This document shows positions 43,547 through 52,420 of a DNA stretch of 64,000 nucleotides, piece by piece. Position numbers and translations under genes: made by a program. Source of the stretch: Parapontixanthobacter aurantiacus (GTDB lineage: Bacteria > Pseudomonadota > Alphaproteobacteria > Sphingomonadales > Sphingomonadaceae). The notes beneath the pieces were generated by a model. It was not told the origin of the DNA, ran no database searches, and saw nothing but the letters and a program-made list of their open reading frames with translations. The stretch covers positions 452,001 through 516,000 of the forward strand of contig NZ_WTYW01000001.1 of the NCBI RefSeq assembly GCF_009827635.1, given 5' to 3'. Positions within the stretch are counted from its first letter, which is position 1. Each line of letters begins with the position of its first letter.

Positions 43547-44581
43547 ATGTACAGGATCACCATTCGCCGACCCGATGACTGGCATCTCCACTTTCGCGAT
43601 GGCGAAACCATGCGCGCCGTCGTGCCCCATACCGCGCGCCAGTTCGCGCGTGCCATCGTCATGCCCAATCTCTCGCCGCCCGTGACGAGCAGCGCAGCTG
43701 CGAACGCCTATCGCAGTCGGATTCTCGATGCGGTTCCGGCGGGCTGTGACTTCACGCCGCTGATGACCTGCTACCTTACCGACGACTGCGATGCCGACGA
43801 CCTTATTGCGGGGTTCGAGCGCGGAATCTTTACCGCCGCCAAGCTCTATCCGGCGAATGCGACGACCAATTCCGCCCACGGGGTCAGCGATGTCGCGCAT
43901 CTCGACCCGGTGTTCGACCGCATGGCCGAAGTCGACATGCCGTTGCTGATCCATGGAGAAGTCACCGATGACGATGTCGACATCTTCGATCGCGAAGCGG
44001 TTTTCATCGAGCGCATCCTCGCGCCTCTCGTCGAGCGGCACCCCAGTTTGCGCGTCGTTTTCGAACATATCACGACCAGCGATGCCGTCGATTTCGTCGA
44101 AAGGGCGGGTCCCGGGATCGCCGCAACTATTACTCCGCAGCATCTCCAGATCAATCGCAACGCGCTGCTGGTCGGCGGCATTCGCCCTCACGCCTATTGC
44201 CTGCCTGTCGCAAAGCGCGAGAAGCATCGGCTTGCGCTGCGAAAAGCGGCAACCTCGGGTTCGGCGAAATACTTCCTCGGCACGGACAGTGCGCCTCATG
44301 CCCGGCATGCTAAGGAATCGGCATGCGGGTGTGCGGGAATTTTCAACGCGCCCCATGCGCTCGAGAGTTACGCCACGGTGTTTGAGGAGGAGGAAGCGCT
44401 CGATCGGTTCGAAGCCTTCGCCTCCGTCAATGGACCGACCTTCTACAAGCTGCCCTTGAACGAGGGCACGGTGACGCTGGAGCGCCGCAATACTCAGGTG
44501 GTGGACGAACTGGATGGAGGGACGGACAAGATCGTCCCGTTTCATGCCGGCGAAACGCTGCGCTGGACGTTCGTCGGCTAG
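43547..44581 (+). CDS. pyrC: Dihydroorotase
   Basis: PyrC cyclises N-carbamoyl-aspartate to dihydroorotate in pyrimidine synthesis. The 344-residue class II enzyme has the zinc motif HLHFRDG with His13 and His15, the carboxylated Lys in [19 protein letters not shown] near 102, [15 protein letters not shown], and [20 protein letters not shown] near the end with the metal-binding Asp. A good AAGGGGG ribosome binding site precedes the ATG. It ends with a 4-base overlap of the rarD 3' end. Confidence 0.97.
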   Translation: MYRITIRRPDDWHLHFRDGETMRAVVPHTARQFARAIVMPNLSPPVTSSAAANAYRSRILDAVPAGCDFTPLMTCYLTDDCDADDLIAGFERGIFTAAKLYPANATTNSAHGVSDVAHLDPVFDRMAEVDMPLLIHGEVTDDDVDIFDREAVFIERILAPLVERHPSLRVVFEHITTSDAVDFVERAGPGIAATITPQHLQINRNALLVGGIRPHAYCLPVAKREKHRLALRKAATSGSAKYFLGTDSAPHARHAKESACGCAGIFNAPHALESYATVFEEEEALDRFEAFASVNGPTFYKLPLNEGTVTLERRNTQVVDELDGGTDKIVPFHAGETLRWTFVG

Positions 44582-45480
44582 ACCCGCCCGACGCGCCGCC
44601 GCGCAAGCAGGTCCCAGACGAAAATGCCCGCGGCGAGCCAGATCGCGACGAAGCTATAGACTTCTTCCTCGAGCAAGGGTTCCTCGAACACCGTCAAGCC
44701 GAGGACGAAGACGATGCTCGGCGCGAGGAACTGGATGAAACCCAGGGTCGAATAGGGCATCCGTCGTGCGGCAATGGCGAATAGCAGCAAGGGCACGGCG
44801 GTCGCGACGCCTCCGAAGGCGAGCGCGCTGCCCAGAAGCAGCGAATCGTCGAAGGACGAACCGATGGGCGATGCGGCGTAATAAACGACGACGGCACTAG
44901 CCGGGACGAACAGCAGCAGCGATTCGATGGTAAGGCCGGGAAGGGCGCCGACGCTCACCTGCTTGCGAACGATGCCGTAGGTTCCGAAACTCATCGCCAG
45001 GCCAAGGCTGATCCATAACGTCCCGATGGCGCCCCATGCAAGAATGCCGACGCCGATTGCGGCGATGGCGACGGCCAGCCATTGTCGGCGGGACAGGCTT
45101 TCACCGAGAAAGACGGTGCCGAGCACGACGTTCAGCAGCGGATTGATGTAGTAGCCAAGGCTCGCGGCGAGCACGGCTTCATGCTGAATGGCCCAGATAT
45201 AGATGAGCCAGTTCGCCGCGATCAGGCCCGCGCTGAGGACGAGCCAGCCGAGCGCTCTCTTGTCGCGCAAGGCCGCGGCAATCTCGCGTCCCTGGCGGCG
45301 GAGCATGACGATCAGCAGGCAGACCGGAACGGTCCAGACGATTCGCCAGGAAACGAGTTCGAGCGCGGGCACCTCGATTACCAGCAGCAGATAGAGGGGT
45401 AGCAAACCCCAGATAACGTAGGCGGAAACGCCCGAAACCGGGCCGATCTTCTGCTCTGATATGACGGGGCCGCGATTCAT
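44578..45480 (-). CDS. rarD: EamA family transporter RarD
   Basis: The 300-residue drug/metabolite transporter has ten predicted membrane helices. The RarD subgroup is recognised by [17 protein letters not shown] at the start, [11 protein letters not shown] in TM2 and [37 protein letters not shown] in the TM4-5 region. Substrates of RarD proteins are not known in general. Its start faces the glycine-zipper gene across 228 bases. Confidence 0.93.
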   Translation of the reverse strand: MNRGPVISEQKIGPVSGVSAYVIWGLLPLYLLLVIEVPALELVSWRIVWTVPVCLLIVMLRRQGREIAAALRDKRALGWLVLSAGLIAANWLIYIWAIQHEAVLAASLGYYINPLLNVVLGTVFLGESLSRRQWLAVAIAAIGVGILAWGAIGTLWISLGLAMSFGTYGIVRKQVSVGALPGLTIESLLLFVPASAVVVYYAASPIGSSFDDSLLLGSALAFGGVATAVPLLLFAIAARRMPYSTLGFIQFLAPSIVFVLGLTVFEEPLLEEEVYSFVAIWLAAGIFVWDLLARRRVGRV

Positions 45481-45540
45481 TCGCGGGCGTTAGTGCCGGC
45501 CGATGCCGGGCGCAAACAACAATTCGTCGGCTGCCGACAC

Positions 45541-45591
45541 TCGGTTCATCGCAGAACCGATTTTCCTGAACAGTGGTTGCGTGTTGTTCAG
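45541..45591. promoter_or_regulatory. Two adjacent perfect inverted repeats in the rarD/glycine-zipper gap
   Basis: TCGGTTC at 45541-45547 pairs with GAACCGA at 45554-45560 (6-base loop) and is followed by TTTT. Right after, CTGAACA at 45566-45572 pairs with TGTTCAG at 45585-45591 (12-base gap). These two dyads share the core GAAC/GTTC. They could be operators of a common regulator or an attenuator; neither is spaced like an alphaproteobacterial LexA box. Confidence 0.4.
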
Positions 45592-45708
45592 CTTTGTAAC
45601 CTTAAAGATGAACATACCAATCGACGGCGACTCGAACCGGCCGTTGCAACCGACCCTCGTGGGAGGAGGCTGTGACCGGTTCCAGTTGCTCAAGGAAGGA
45701 GCAAGACT

Positions 45709-46197
45709 ATGACACGCAATCTCTTCAAGACTCTCGCACTGACCGCCTCTGCGGCAGCAATGACCCTGACGGCTCCGGTCGGAGCGGCGGAATTGCCGTC
45801 CGCCGGTTTCTCCAGCATGAACACCGCCGTGGCGCAGCCGATGCCCGCCTGGAACGATCAGGTGGCTGAGCACAAGCCGCGCAAGCGGGGTCGCGGACAT
45901 GGTCACGGGCATGGCGACCGCTACGATCGTTACGACCGCTATGATCGCGGCGACTATCGCAATTACGGCGAGCCCGTTCACCGCGACACGCGCATCTGGC
46001 GCGAACGCGATGGCCGCTACTACTGCAAGAAGGAAAACGGCACGACCGGCCTTCTGATCGGTGCCGGCGTCGGCGGTCTGATCGGACATGAGGTGATGGG
46101 CCGCGGGAACGACCGCACGCTCGGTGCCATTTTGGGTGCCGCCGGTGGCGCGCTGCTCGGTCGGACGATCGACCGTTCCGCTACACGCTGCCGCTAA
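45709..46197 (+). CDS. Glycine-zipper 2TM domain protein, exported
   Basis: The 162-residue protein has a Sec signal peptide (cleavage about residue 26, VGAAE), a basic/His-Gly-rich stretch (HGHGHGD), a tandem RYDRYDRYDR, then the glycine-zipper domain with GLLIGAGVGGLIGHEVMG and TLGAILGAAGGALLGRTI. This is the SlyB/Rick_17kDa-type topology of outer-membrane or periplasmic proteins; there is no lipobox cysteine. A strong AAGGAAGGAG ribosome binding site precedes the ATG. Its terminator lies at 46265-46300. Confidence 0.87.
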   Translation: MTRNLFKTLALTASAAAMTLTAPVGAAELPSAGFSSMNTAVAQPMPAWNDQVAEHKPRKRGRGHGHGHGDRYDRYDRYDRGDYRNYGEPVHRDTRIWRERDGRYYCKKENGTTGLLIGAGVGGLIGHEVMGRGNDRTLGAILGAAGGALLGRTIDRSATRCR

Positions 46198-46264
46198 GCC
46201 CGGACAAGGTTCGGTCGCGCCCACCCGCGACCGGCAAGCGATCCCCACCGGATCGTAACGGAAG

Positions 46265-46300
46265 CGCTCACCGCTCGGCCCAGCCGACGGTGGGCGTTTC
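46265..46300 (+). terminator. Terminator after the glycine-zipper gene
   Basis: CGCTCACCG pairs with CGGTGGGCG (one T-G wobble) and an inner TCGGC pairs with GCCGA around a CCA loop, with one bulged C. The hairpin is followed by TTTCTATTT. It lies 68 bases after the stop of the gene and could also serve the converging astD gene in part. Confidence 0.65.
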
Positions 46301-46347
46301 TATTTGCGCGATGCGCTAGGTGTCGATTGTCGAGGTTGCTTGGAGCG

Positions 46348-47751
46348 CTACTTGTCGCGCAGCCCGACGCCGATTGAGGCGCGCGGCTGTACCATTTCGG
46401 TGCTCGTCACGGGATAGGCGCAGTAATCGGCTGCATAGAAGGCCGCCGGACGGTGATTGCCCGACAGGCCGATGCCGCCGAACGGCGCCGCGGAAGAAGC
46501 GCCGTTGGTGGGTCTGTTCCAGTTCACGATGCCTGCCCTGATTTGGGTCCAGAACCGTTCGAAATCCTTCGGTTGTCCGCCCAGAAGCGATGCGGACAGG
46601 CCGTAACGCGTATTGTTTGCCTCGGATATGGCGGCGTCGAAATCCTCGACCTTGATGACCTGCAGCAACGGACCGAAAAGTTCGATATCGGGCCGCTCCT
46701 CGATTTCGGTCGTGTCGATGATGCTCGGGCTGAGCAGCGGCAGATCGGGATCGGGCCGCTTCAGATGCTTGATCGGGCGACCGCCGCGGCTCATTAGCGC
46801 AAGAAAGCTTTCGCTCAGCAGATCGGCGGTTTCGTTGTCGATGACAGGCCCCATGAACGGAGCGGGATCGGCGAAGGGTTCGTCGAGGATGAGCCTGTCG
46901 GCCAAGGCCCGGACCGCGGGGACGATCTCGTCATAAAAGTCGGCGGTCACGATGAGCCGCCGGGCGGCGGTGCAGCGCTGCCCCGCCGTGGTAAAGGCCG
47001 ATTGGATAATGGTCGCCGCGGCATCCTCGATTTTGGGCGTCGGAATGGCGACGATGGGATTGTTGCCGCCCATTTCCAGCGCGACGATCTTGCTCGGGTC
47101 CGAAGCGAGCGCGCGGTTGATCGCGATCCCGGCACGCGCCGAACCGGTAAAGAGGACACCGTTGACGCTCTTGTGCGCGACGAGCTGCTTGCCCTCTTCC
47201 GGTCCGCCATGCAGCACCTGTGCAACGCCGTCGTCGATGCCGGCCTCGTGCAGGCACCGCACGAGGAATTCGCCGACTACGGGGGTCTTCTCACTCGGTT
47301 TGAAGACGACGGTATTGCCCGCGATGAGGGCGGGAACGATGTGTCCGTTGGGAAGATGCGCTGGGAAATTGTACGGGCCCAGCACGGCCATCACGCCATG
47401 CGGCTTGTGCCGCAGCGCAGCCGAGCCTTGCAGCGCGCTGTCGAGCTTCTTCTGGCCGGTCCGCTCGGCATAGGCGGTAACCGAAATATCGACCTTTGCG
47501 ACGACTGCCTGAACTTCCGTATGCGCTTCCCAGAGCGGCTTGCCAGTTTCGCGCGCGATCAGTTCGGCGAAGTCGTCGGCGTGCTTGCGTACGACATTGG
47601 CGAAGCGGCGCAGCATCTCGATCCTGACGGCAAGCGGCGTGGTCGCCCATTTGGGAAAAGCCTCCCTGGAGCGGGCAACGGCCTGTTCGACATCGCCGGC
47701 TTCGCCCTGCCAGATTTCCTTGCCGGTCGCCGGCTCATAGGACTTAAGAAT
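46348..47751 (-). CDS. astD: Succinylglutamate-semialdehyde dehydrogenase
   Basis: AstD oxidises N-succinylglutamate 5-semialdehyde in arginine catabolism (AST pathway). The protein shows the aldehyde dehydrogenase motifs KPHGVMAVLGPYNFPAH, ALEMGGNNP (catalytic Glu) and TTAGQRCTAARR (catalytic Cys), and an AstD-like C-terminal APFGGIGLSGNHRPAAFYAADYCAYP. Conserved N-terminal sequence (ILKSYEPATGKEIWQGE) continues upstream of the first ATG (47616), but no ATG, GTG, TTG or CTG lies between that ATG and the in-frame stop. I therefore place the start at ATT 47751, which has AGAGAGG eight bases before it; the alternative is a truncated product from 47616. It stands without astA or astB. Confidence 0.8.
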   Translation of the reverse strand: MLKSYEPATGKEIWQGEAGDVEQAVARSREAFPKWATTPLAVRIEMLRRFANVVRKHADDFAELIARETGKPLWEAHTEVQAVVAKVDISVTAYAERTGQKKLDSALQGSAALRHKPHGVMAVLGPYNFPAHLPNGHIVPALIAGNTVVFKPSEKTPVVGEFLVRCLHEAGIDDGVAQVLHGGPEEGKQLVAHKSVNGVLFTGSARAGIAINRALASDPSKIVALEMGGNNPIVAIPTPKIEDAAATIIQSAFTTAGQRCTAARRLIVTADFYDEIVPAVRALADRLILDEPFADPAPFMGPVIDNETADLLSESFLALMSRGGRPIKHLKRPDPDLPLLSPSIIDTTEIEERPDIELFGPLLQVIKVEDFDAAISEANNTRYGLSASLLGGQPKDFERFWTQIRAGIVNWNRPTNGASSAAPFGGIGLSGNHRPAAFYAADYCAYPVTSTEMVQPRASIGVGLRDK

Positions 47752-47842
47752 GTCGCTTACCTCTCTCGGAATGTTCCGTTCGTCCGTGGGTCACGTCACT
47801 GCGCGCCCTGCCACAGCGCTCACATAAAACCAATCTGTAAGA

Positions 47843-49255
47843 TTACGGATCGCTGTCGCTGGCCAGATGACCCTTCGCGAGGGGGCGCGGGCCGAGTGCA
47901 TTGCCGAGGTCCCGGATCGAGGCGAGCTTGTCGTGAAGCGGCGACCAGTCGTCGTCTTGTGCGATCGCCGACCAGATGCGTTCCACTTCGCTGTGGACGA
48001 GGCTGGCCGGATGACTGGCGCCTTCGATCTCGCGCTCCCAGTACTCCGCCTCGCCAGCGACGGCTTCGAACGGAGCCAAGGCTTCGGCCAGCGCTCCTTC
48101 GGCTGCCCGGCCCGAGCGGTGGCGATAGAAGAAGGTGTCCGGGCCGATCTCCGCATCGCGCATCGCCTGTTCGGAAGCCGCGACGAGCGCCGCGTTCTCC
48201 TCGTCACTGCCGGGAACGAGGCCCAGCCGCCAGCACCAGCGCCGCCCGACCGCTTGCTGATAGAGCGCACCGAATCGTTCGAGCGCCGCGATCAGCGGCG
48301 GCGCCTCCACCAGCAATCGCAGCGCAACGCCCAGCTGTCCGCAATTCCAGTGAATCGCTTCAGGCTGGCGGGCGAAGGCGTAAAGACCGGCGTGATCGAA
48401 ATAGGCTGCCGTGAAACCACCGTTCCATTCCGGCAGGAAGCGCCACGGTCCGTAGTCGAAACTCTCGCCGCTGATATTCATGTTGTCGGTGTTGAGGACG
48501 CCGTGGACGAACCCAGCCACGATATAGCTCGCCGCAAGATCGGCCAGCCGCTCGACGACCTGGTGCATCAGGATGACCGCGGGTTCCTCGCGTTCCGGCG
48601 CATCGGCGGGCGGAAGGGGGCCGGGAAACTGTTCGAGGCAATAGGCCACGAGTTCGCGCATTTGATCGGGTTCGTCATGGGCGAGAAGGCGCTGGAACGT
48701 TCCAATGCGGATATGGCCGTGACTGAGCCGCGTCAGCACTGCGGAGCGGGTAGGGGATGGCTCGTCGTGCCGTTCCAGCTGCTCGCCTGTCTCGACGATG
48801 GAAAAGGTTCGCGAGGTATCGACGCCGAGCGCGCCCAGCATCTCCGTCGCCAGCAATTCGCGCACCGCGCCCTGCAGTGTGAGCCTTCCGTCGCCCGCCC
48901 GGCTATAGGGTGTCTGGCCCGAACCCTTCGTTCCAAGGTCGAGCAGCCGCCCGCCCTCGTCGCGCATCTGCGCGAACAGGAACCCGCGACCATCACCGAG
49001 GTCCGCATTGTAAACGCGAAACTGATGACCGTGATATTTGAGCGCGAGCGGCTCGGGCAAATTATCGGCCAGCGGTTCGAACCGGCAGAAATGCGCAAGC
49101 CACTCGTCATCACTCAACCCGTCGAGGCCGATTTGCGCAGCCGGTCCCTCTGCACGATGGCGCAGCGTACATTCCGGGAAGGCGGCGGGCGTAACGGGGT
49201 CGGCCAGCCAAGGGGCGAGGCTTAAGATGGGCGTGTCGGGTCGGTAATCGGTCAT
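47843..49255 (-). CDS. selO: SelO family protein adenylyltransferase
   Basis: SelO (YdiU, UPF0061) is a pseudokinase that AMPylates proteins in redox responses. The 470-residue product has KYHGHQFRVYNADLGDGRGFLFAQ (phosphate loop region), LGTKGSGQTPYSRAGDGRLTLQGAVRE, which holds the conserved Lys and Arg, SHGHIRIGTFQ and the metal-binding FVHGVLNTDNMNISGESFDYGPW. Bacterial SelO lacks the selenocysteine of eukaryotic forms and often has a C-terminal Cys; none is at the very end here. It is transcribed toward astD, 91 bases ahead of it. Confidence 0.95.
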   Translation of the reverse strand: MTDYRPDTPILSLAPWLADPVTPAAFPECTLRHRAEGPAAQIGLDGLSDDEWLAHFCRFEPLADNLPEPLALKYHGHQFRVYNADLGDGRGFLFAQMRDEGGRLLDLGTKGSGQTPYSRAGDGRLTLQGAVRELLATEMLGALGVDTSRTFSIVETGEQLERHDEPSPTRSAVLTRLSHGHIRIGTFQRLLAHDEPDQMRELVAYCLEQFPGPLPPADAPEREEPAVILMHQVVERLADLAASYIVAGFVHGVLNTDNMNISGESFDYGPWRFLPEWNGGFTAAYFDHAGLYAFARQPEAIHWNCGQLGVALRLLVEAPPLIAALERFGALYQQAVGRRWCWRLGLVPGSDEENAALVAASEQAMRDAEIGPDTFFYRHRSGRAAEGALAEALAPFEAVAGEAEYWEREIEGASHPASLVHSEVERIWSAIAQDDDWSPLHDKLASIRDLGNALGPRPLAKGHLASDSDP

Positions 49256-49357
49256 GGTTGGCCCCCGCGCTATCGCTATCGCCCGCCATATGGCAAGGGC
49301 AGCGCCTGCATGTTCGTCGGTTGCGCTCGACCGCGCGCAGCGGTAGCGAGCAATGCC

Positions 49358-50251
49358 ATGACATCCGATCATTTCGTAGATGGCAACTGGACGAGCGAGG
49401 ACGGTCTGACGCTGCATTTCCGCGACTATGCAGCGCGCGACGATGTCAGCGACAAGCGTCCGCCGATCCTCTGCCTGCACGGTCTGACCCGCAATGTGCG
49501 CGATTTCGCAGGATTTGCCGAGCGCTTCTCGGGCGAGTGGCGCGTCATCGTCCCGGAAATGCGCGGGCGCGGCGACAGCAATTACGCGACCGGCAGCGAA
49601 AGCTACAATGTGGGGCAATACGTGCGCGACGTTCAGGCTCTGCTCGATCAGGAAAAGATCGACCGCTACGTCGCGATCGGCACCTCGATGGGCGGATTGA
49701 TGACGTTGGTTCAGGCGGCGCAGGATGCTTCCCGGCTGGCGGGCGTCGTCCTCAATGACATCGGTCCGGCAATCGAGGCTGCGGGCCTCGACAAGATCAG
49801 AGAGTATGTCGGGCAGGGGCGCAACTTTCCTACATGGATTCACGCAGCGCGCGCGCTTGCCGATACGCATGGCGAGGCTCATCCCGGCTATGCGACGCAG
49901 GACTGGATCGCGATGGCGAAGCGCGTGATGGTGCTCGGCCCGAATGGCCGGATCAGCTTCGATTACGACATGAAGATTGCGGAGCCGATCCTGCAATCGG
50001 ACGATGCCGCCGCGCCTGCCGACCTCTGGCCCGCGCTCGACGCCATGAAGGACCGGCCCGTCCTGATGGTGCGCGGAGCCTTGTCCAATCTTCTTTCTCA
50101 AGCGACCTTCGACGAGATGAAGCGGCGCTTGCCCGATGCCGAGACCGTCACGGTGGCGGATACCGGCCATGCCCCGACGCTCGACGAACCGGAAGCCGTG
50201 GAGGCGATCGAGAGGCTGCTCGACCGCGTTGCAGCAGAAAGCCGTCGATGA
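49358..50251 (+). CDS. Alpha/beta hydrolase
   Basis: The 297-residue hydrolase has PPILCLHGLTRNVRDF (oxyanion HGL), VPEMRGRGDSNYATGSESYNV, the nucleophile elbow in IGTSMGGLM with Ser, and DTGHAPTLDEPE with the catalytic His. The acid is likely in the DLWPALDAMKDRPVLMVRG region. The RGRGDS and TSMGG combination is common in sphingomonad hydrolases of unknown substrate. Its stop overlaps the glycosyltransferase start (ATGA), so the two are cotranslated. Divergent from selO. Confidence 0.9.
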   Translation: MTSDHFVDGNWTSEDGLTLHFRDYAARDDVSDKRPPILCLHGLTRNVRDFAGFAERFSGEWRVIVPEMRGRGDSNYATGSESYNVGQYVRDVQALLDQEKIDRYVAIGTSMGGLMTLVQAAQDASRLAGVVLNDIGPAIEAAGLDKIREYVGQGRNFPTWIHAARALADTHGEAHPGYATQDWIAMAKRVMVLGPNGRISFDYDMKIAEPILQSDDAAAPADLWPALDAMKDRPVLMVRGALSNLLSQATFDEMKRRLPDAETVTVADTGHAPTLDEPEAVEAIERLLDRVAAESRR

Positions 50252-51384
50252 GCCAGCGGTCGGGACGGCCCCGGTTCCTGCATGTTCATTGCCGCTTTCC
50301 CGACGGGATGGCGGCGGAACGCGACAGTATTCTGATGAGGGCGTTCGGCAATAAGGTCGAGCATGTCGTAGTGACGGCCGACCAAGGCTCACCGTCGAAA
50401 GTAGCAGGGATCGGCGGTTCAATATCAGTCACTTATCCCACGGACTTTCCGCCCATTCGAGGATTGCCGTTGCCCGGCAGGCTGTCCCGGCTGGCGCGGG
50501 CCATGCAGCCCTTCGACCTCGTCCTGACCCATGGGCGCGATGCGCTGGATGCGGCGATGGCGCATACCTTGTTCAAGGACGCGATGGACCTGCCGCCGCT
50601 TGTGCATCACGAGATCGGAGACGCCGCGCTGGAGGGCGGGATGGCAGCTACGTGGTATCGTCGCTTCGCGTTCGGCAAGGCGGCGGGGCTGGTCGTTTCG
50701 TCCGAGCGGATAGAGGAAGCCGCGCTCGTCGCGTGGCAGCAGCCGCTTGGCAGGGTGAAGCATATCCCGCCAGGGGTCCCGGTTTGTAAGTTCGCGTTCC
50801 GCCCGGCGAATGACAGCCTGCCGGGCCTCATCAAGAGGAAGGGCGAGTGCTGGCTGGGATGGACGGGACCGCTGGACGGGACGGCCGATATCGCCTCCCT
50901 CGTCGCGATCTGCGCTGCACTGCCGGAAAACTGGCATCTGGTGGTCGTCGGCGAAGGACCGGAGCGCGATAAAGTGGCGCAAGAGGCTGACAGGCGGGGC
51001 ATCAATCACCGGGTTCACTTGCCCGGGAAAATCATTGAAATGTCGCAGATTTTGGGGCTTTTCGATATTTTCGCCCTGGCGTCTCACAGCGAGCGGGCGG
51101 GGCTCGACGCCGTGCGCGGAATGGCCGCCGGGCTCCCCCTCGCAGCGTTCGACAATGGCAGCCTCGGGCAGATGGTGGCTGAGGAAAACCGCCCTTTTCT
51201 CGCCGCGCACAAGGATGTCGAGACGCTCCAGACTGTCGTCGAGAGGCTGGCTAAGGATTCCGACTTGCGTCATTCCATCGGCAAGGCGAACCGCGAAAAG
51301 GCGTTGGCCGATTATGACGAGGAACGGATGGTGGCGACCTATCGCCGCCTCTATTCGAGCGCGATGCGCCGCGACGATTGGTAA
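50248..51384 (+). CDS. Glycosyltransferase family 4-like protein
   Basis: The 378-residue protein has the two Rossmann-type domains of a GT-B glycosyltransferase. The C-terminal half shows NWHLVVVGEGPERDKV, RVHLPGKIIEMSQILGLFDIFALASHSERAGLDAVRGMAAGLPLAAFDNGS, where the E-x(7)-E motif region of GT4 (SERAGLDAVRGMA) binds the nucleotide sugar. The N-terminal half has PDGMAAERDSILMRAF typical of acceptor domains. Translational coupling to an alpha/beta hydrolase gene is unusual. The sugar and acceptor are unknown. Confidence 0.9.
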   Translation: MSQRSGRPRFLHVHCRFPDGMAAERDSILMRAFGNKVEHVVVTADQGSPSKVAGIGGSISVTYPTDFPPIRGLPLPGRLSRLARAMQPFDLVLTHGRDALDAAMAHTLFKDAMDLPPLVHHEIGDAALEGGMAATWYRRFAFGKAAGLVVSSERIEEAALVAWQQPLGRVKHIPPGVPVCKFAFRPANDSLPGLIKRKGECWLGWTGPLDGTADIASLVAICAALPENWHLVVVGEGPERDKVAQEADRRGINHRVHLPGKIIEMSQILGLFDIFALASHSERAGLDAVRGMAAGLPLAAFDNGSLGQMVAEENRPFLAAHKDVETLQTVVERLAKDSDLRHSIGKANREKALADYDEERMVATYRRLYSSAMRRDDW

Positions 51385-51545
51385 CGCATTTCGCGAGGTG
51401 CGATTTGCCGGGCGCTTCACCGGTCGTTCACTTGCCGTGTCAGACCATTGCCCTTGTCCCTGCCAGTCCCTAAAGGCATGGCACGCGGGCGACGGGGGCG
51501 TTTGTCCCGCCCGCCGATCCAGATCAACGAGAAAGAGTTTTTGCC

Positions 51546-52337
51546 TTGGCGCTGACACCGACCAATCCGAAAGCGAACGACAAGAAAGCCCGGCGCGAGG
51601 CGGCAGAGGGCGATGTCCTCATGCGCGAGGTCGACGAGGCCGTGCGGCAGGACGACATGGCGGCGTTCGGCAAGCGCTATGGCGCGCCGCTGCTCGCCGT
51701 GGTCGGGGTCGCGCTGCTCGCATTCGGCGGCTACCTCTACTGGAACAATGCGCAGGAAGGTGCGCGCGAACGCGATTCAGAAACGCTGGTCACCGCTTTC
51801 GACCAGCAAGAAGCCGGCAACCTTAGCGCCGCCACGCAGGCACTCGAACCGCTGGCCACCGGCGAGCGGGAAGGGGCACGCGCGATTGCTCTGATGGGGC
51901 AGGCCTCCATCGCACTGCAAGACGGCAAGACGCAGGCCGCAGCGCAGATGTTCGAAGCCATTGCCGATGATGCGAGCGTTCCGGACGAGATCCGCGAGCT
52001 TGCGCGCGTCCGGCAGGTCAGCACGATGTACGACCGCCTCGAACCCGCGGAAACCATCCGACTGCTCGACGCGGCGGCGCAGCCCGGTCGTCCGTTCTTC
52101 GCCAGCGCGGCGGAGATGAAGGCGATGGCGCTCGTCGCGCAGGGCAAGCGGCAGGAGGCCGGCGCCTTGTTCGCGCAGATCGCGCAGGACGACGAGACGC
52201 CGCCGACGCTGCAATCGCGCGCCCGGCAGATGGCGGGCCTGATGGGGGTCGATTCGATCGACGATCCTGCCAACGTCATCAGCGGCACGGCAACGACCAC
52301 GCCCGAAGCGGGCGAAGCTACGGCGAGCGATTCCTGA
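51546..52337 (+). CDS. YfgM-like TPR membrane protein
   Basis: The 263-residue protein has one membrane helix (about 47-67) after a charged cytoplasmic N terminus, then tetratricopeptide-like helices in the periplasm (TPR_21). The start is TTG at 51546, preceded by GAGAAAGAG about 8 bases upstream. It precedes bamB, as in most alphaproteobacteria, where yfgM-like, bamB and der form a cluster. It probably assists periplasmic folding or outer-membrane biogenesis; the C-terminal Thr/Ala-rich tail is variable. Confidence 0.85.
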   Translation: MALTPTNPKANDKKARREAAEGDVLMREVDEAVRQDDMAAFGKRYGAPLLAVVGVALLAFGGYLYWNNAQEGARERDSETLVTAFDQQEAGNLSAATQALEPLATGEREGARAIALMGQASIALQDGKTQAAAQMFEAIADDASVPDEIRELARVRQVSTMYDRLEPAETIRLLDAAAQPGRPFFASAAEMKAMALVAQGKRQEAGALFAQIAQDDETPPTLQSRARQMAGLMGVDSIDDPANVISGTATTTPEAGEATASDS

Positions 52338-52420
52338 CCTAGCGGTAAACACCGATAAACGAACCACGATGCCGGTCTGATCGCCGGCGCATTTCGAGAG
52401 ACCGAGGGCTTTCCCACGTG

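Noticed and set aside
45541-45591. LexA box reading of the two dyads
   Set aside because: GTTC/GAAC spacings are 6 and 14 bases rather than the 7 of alphaproteobacterial LexA sites.
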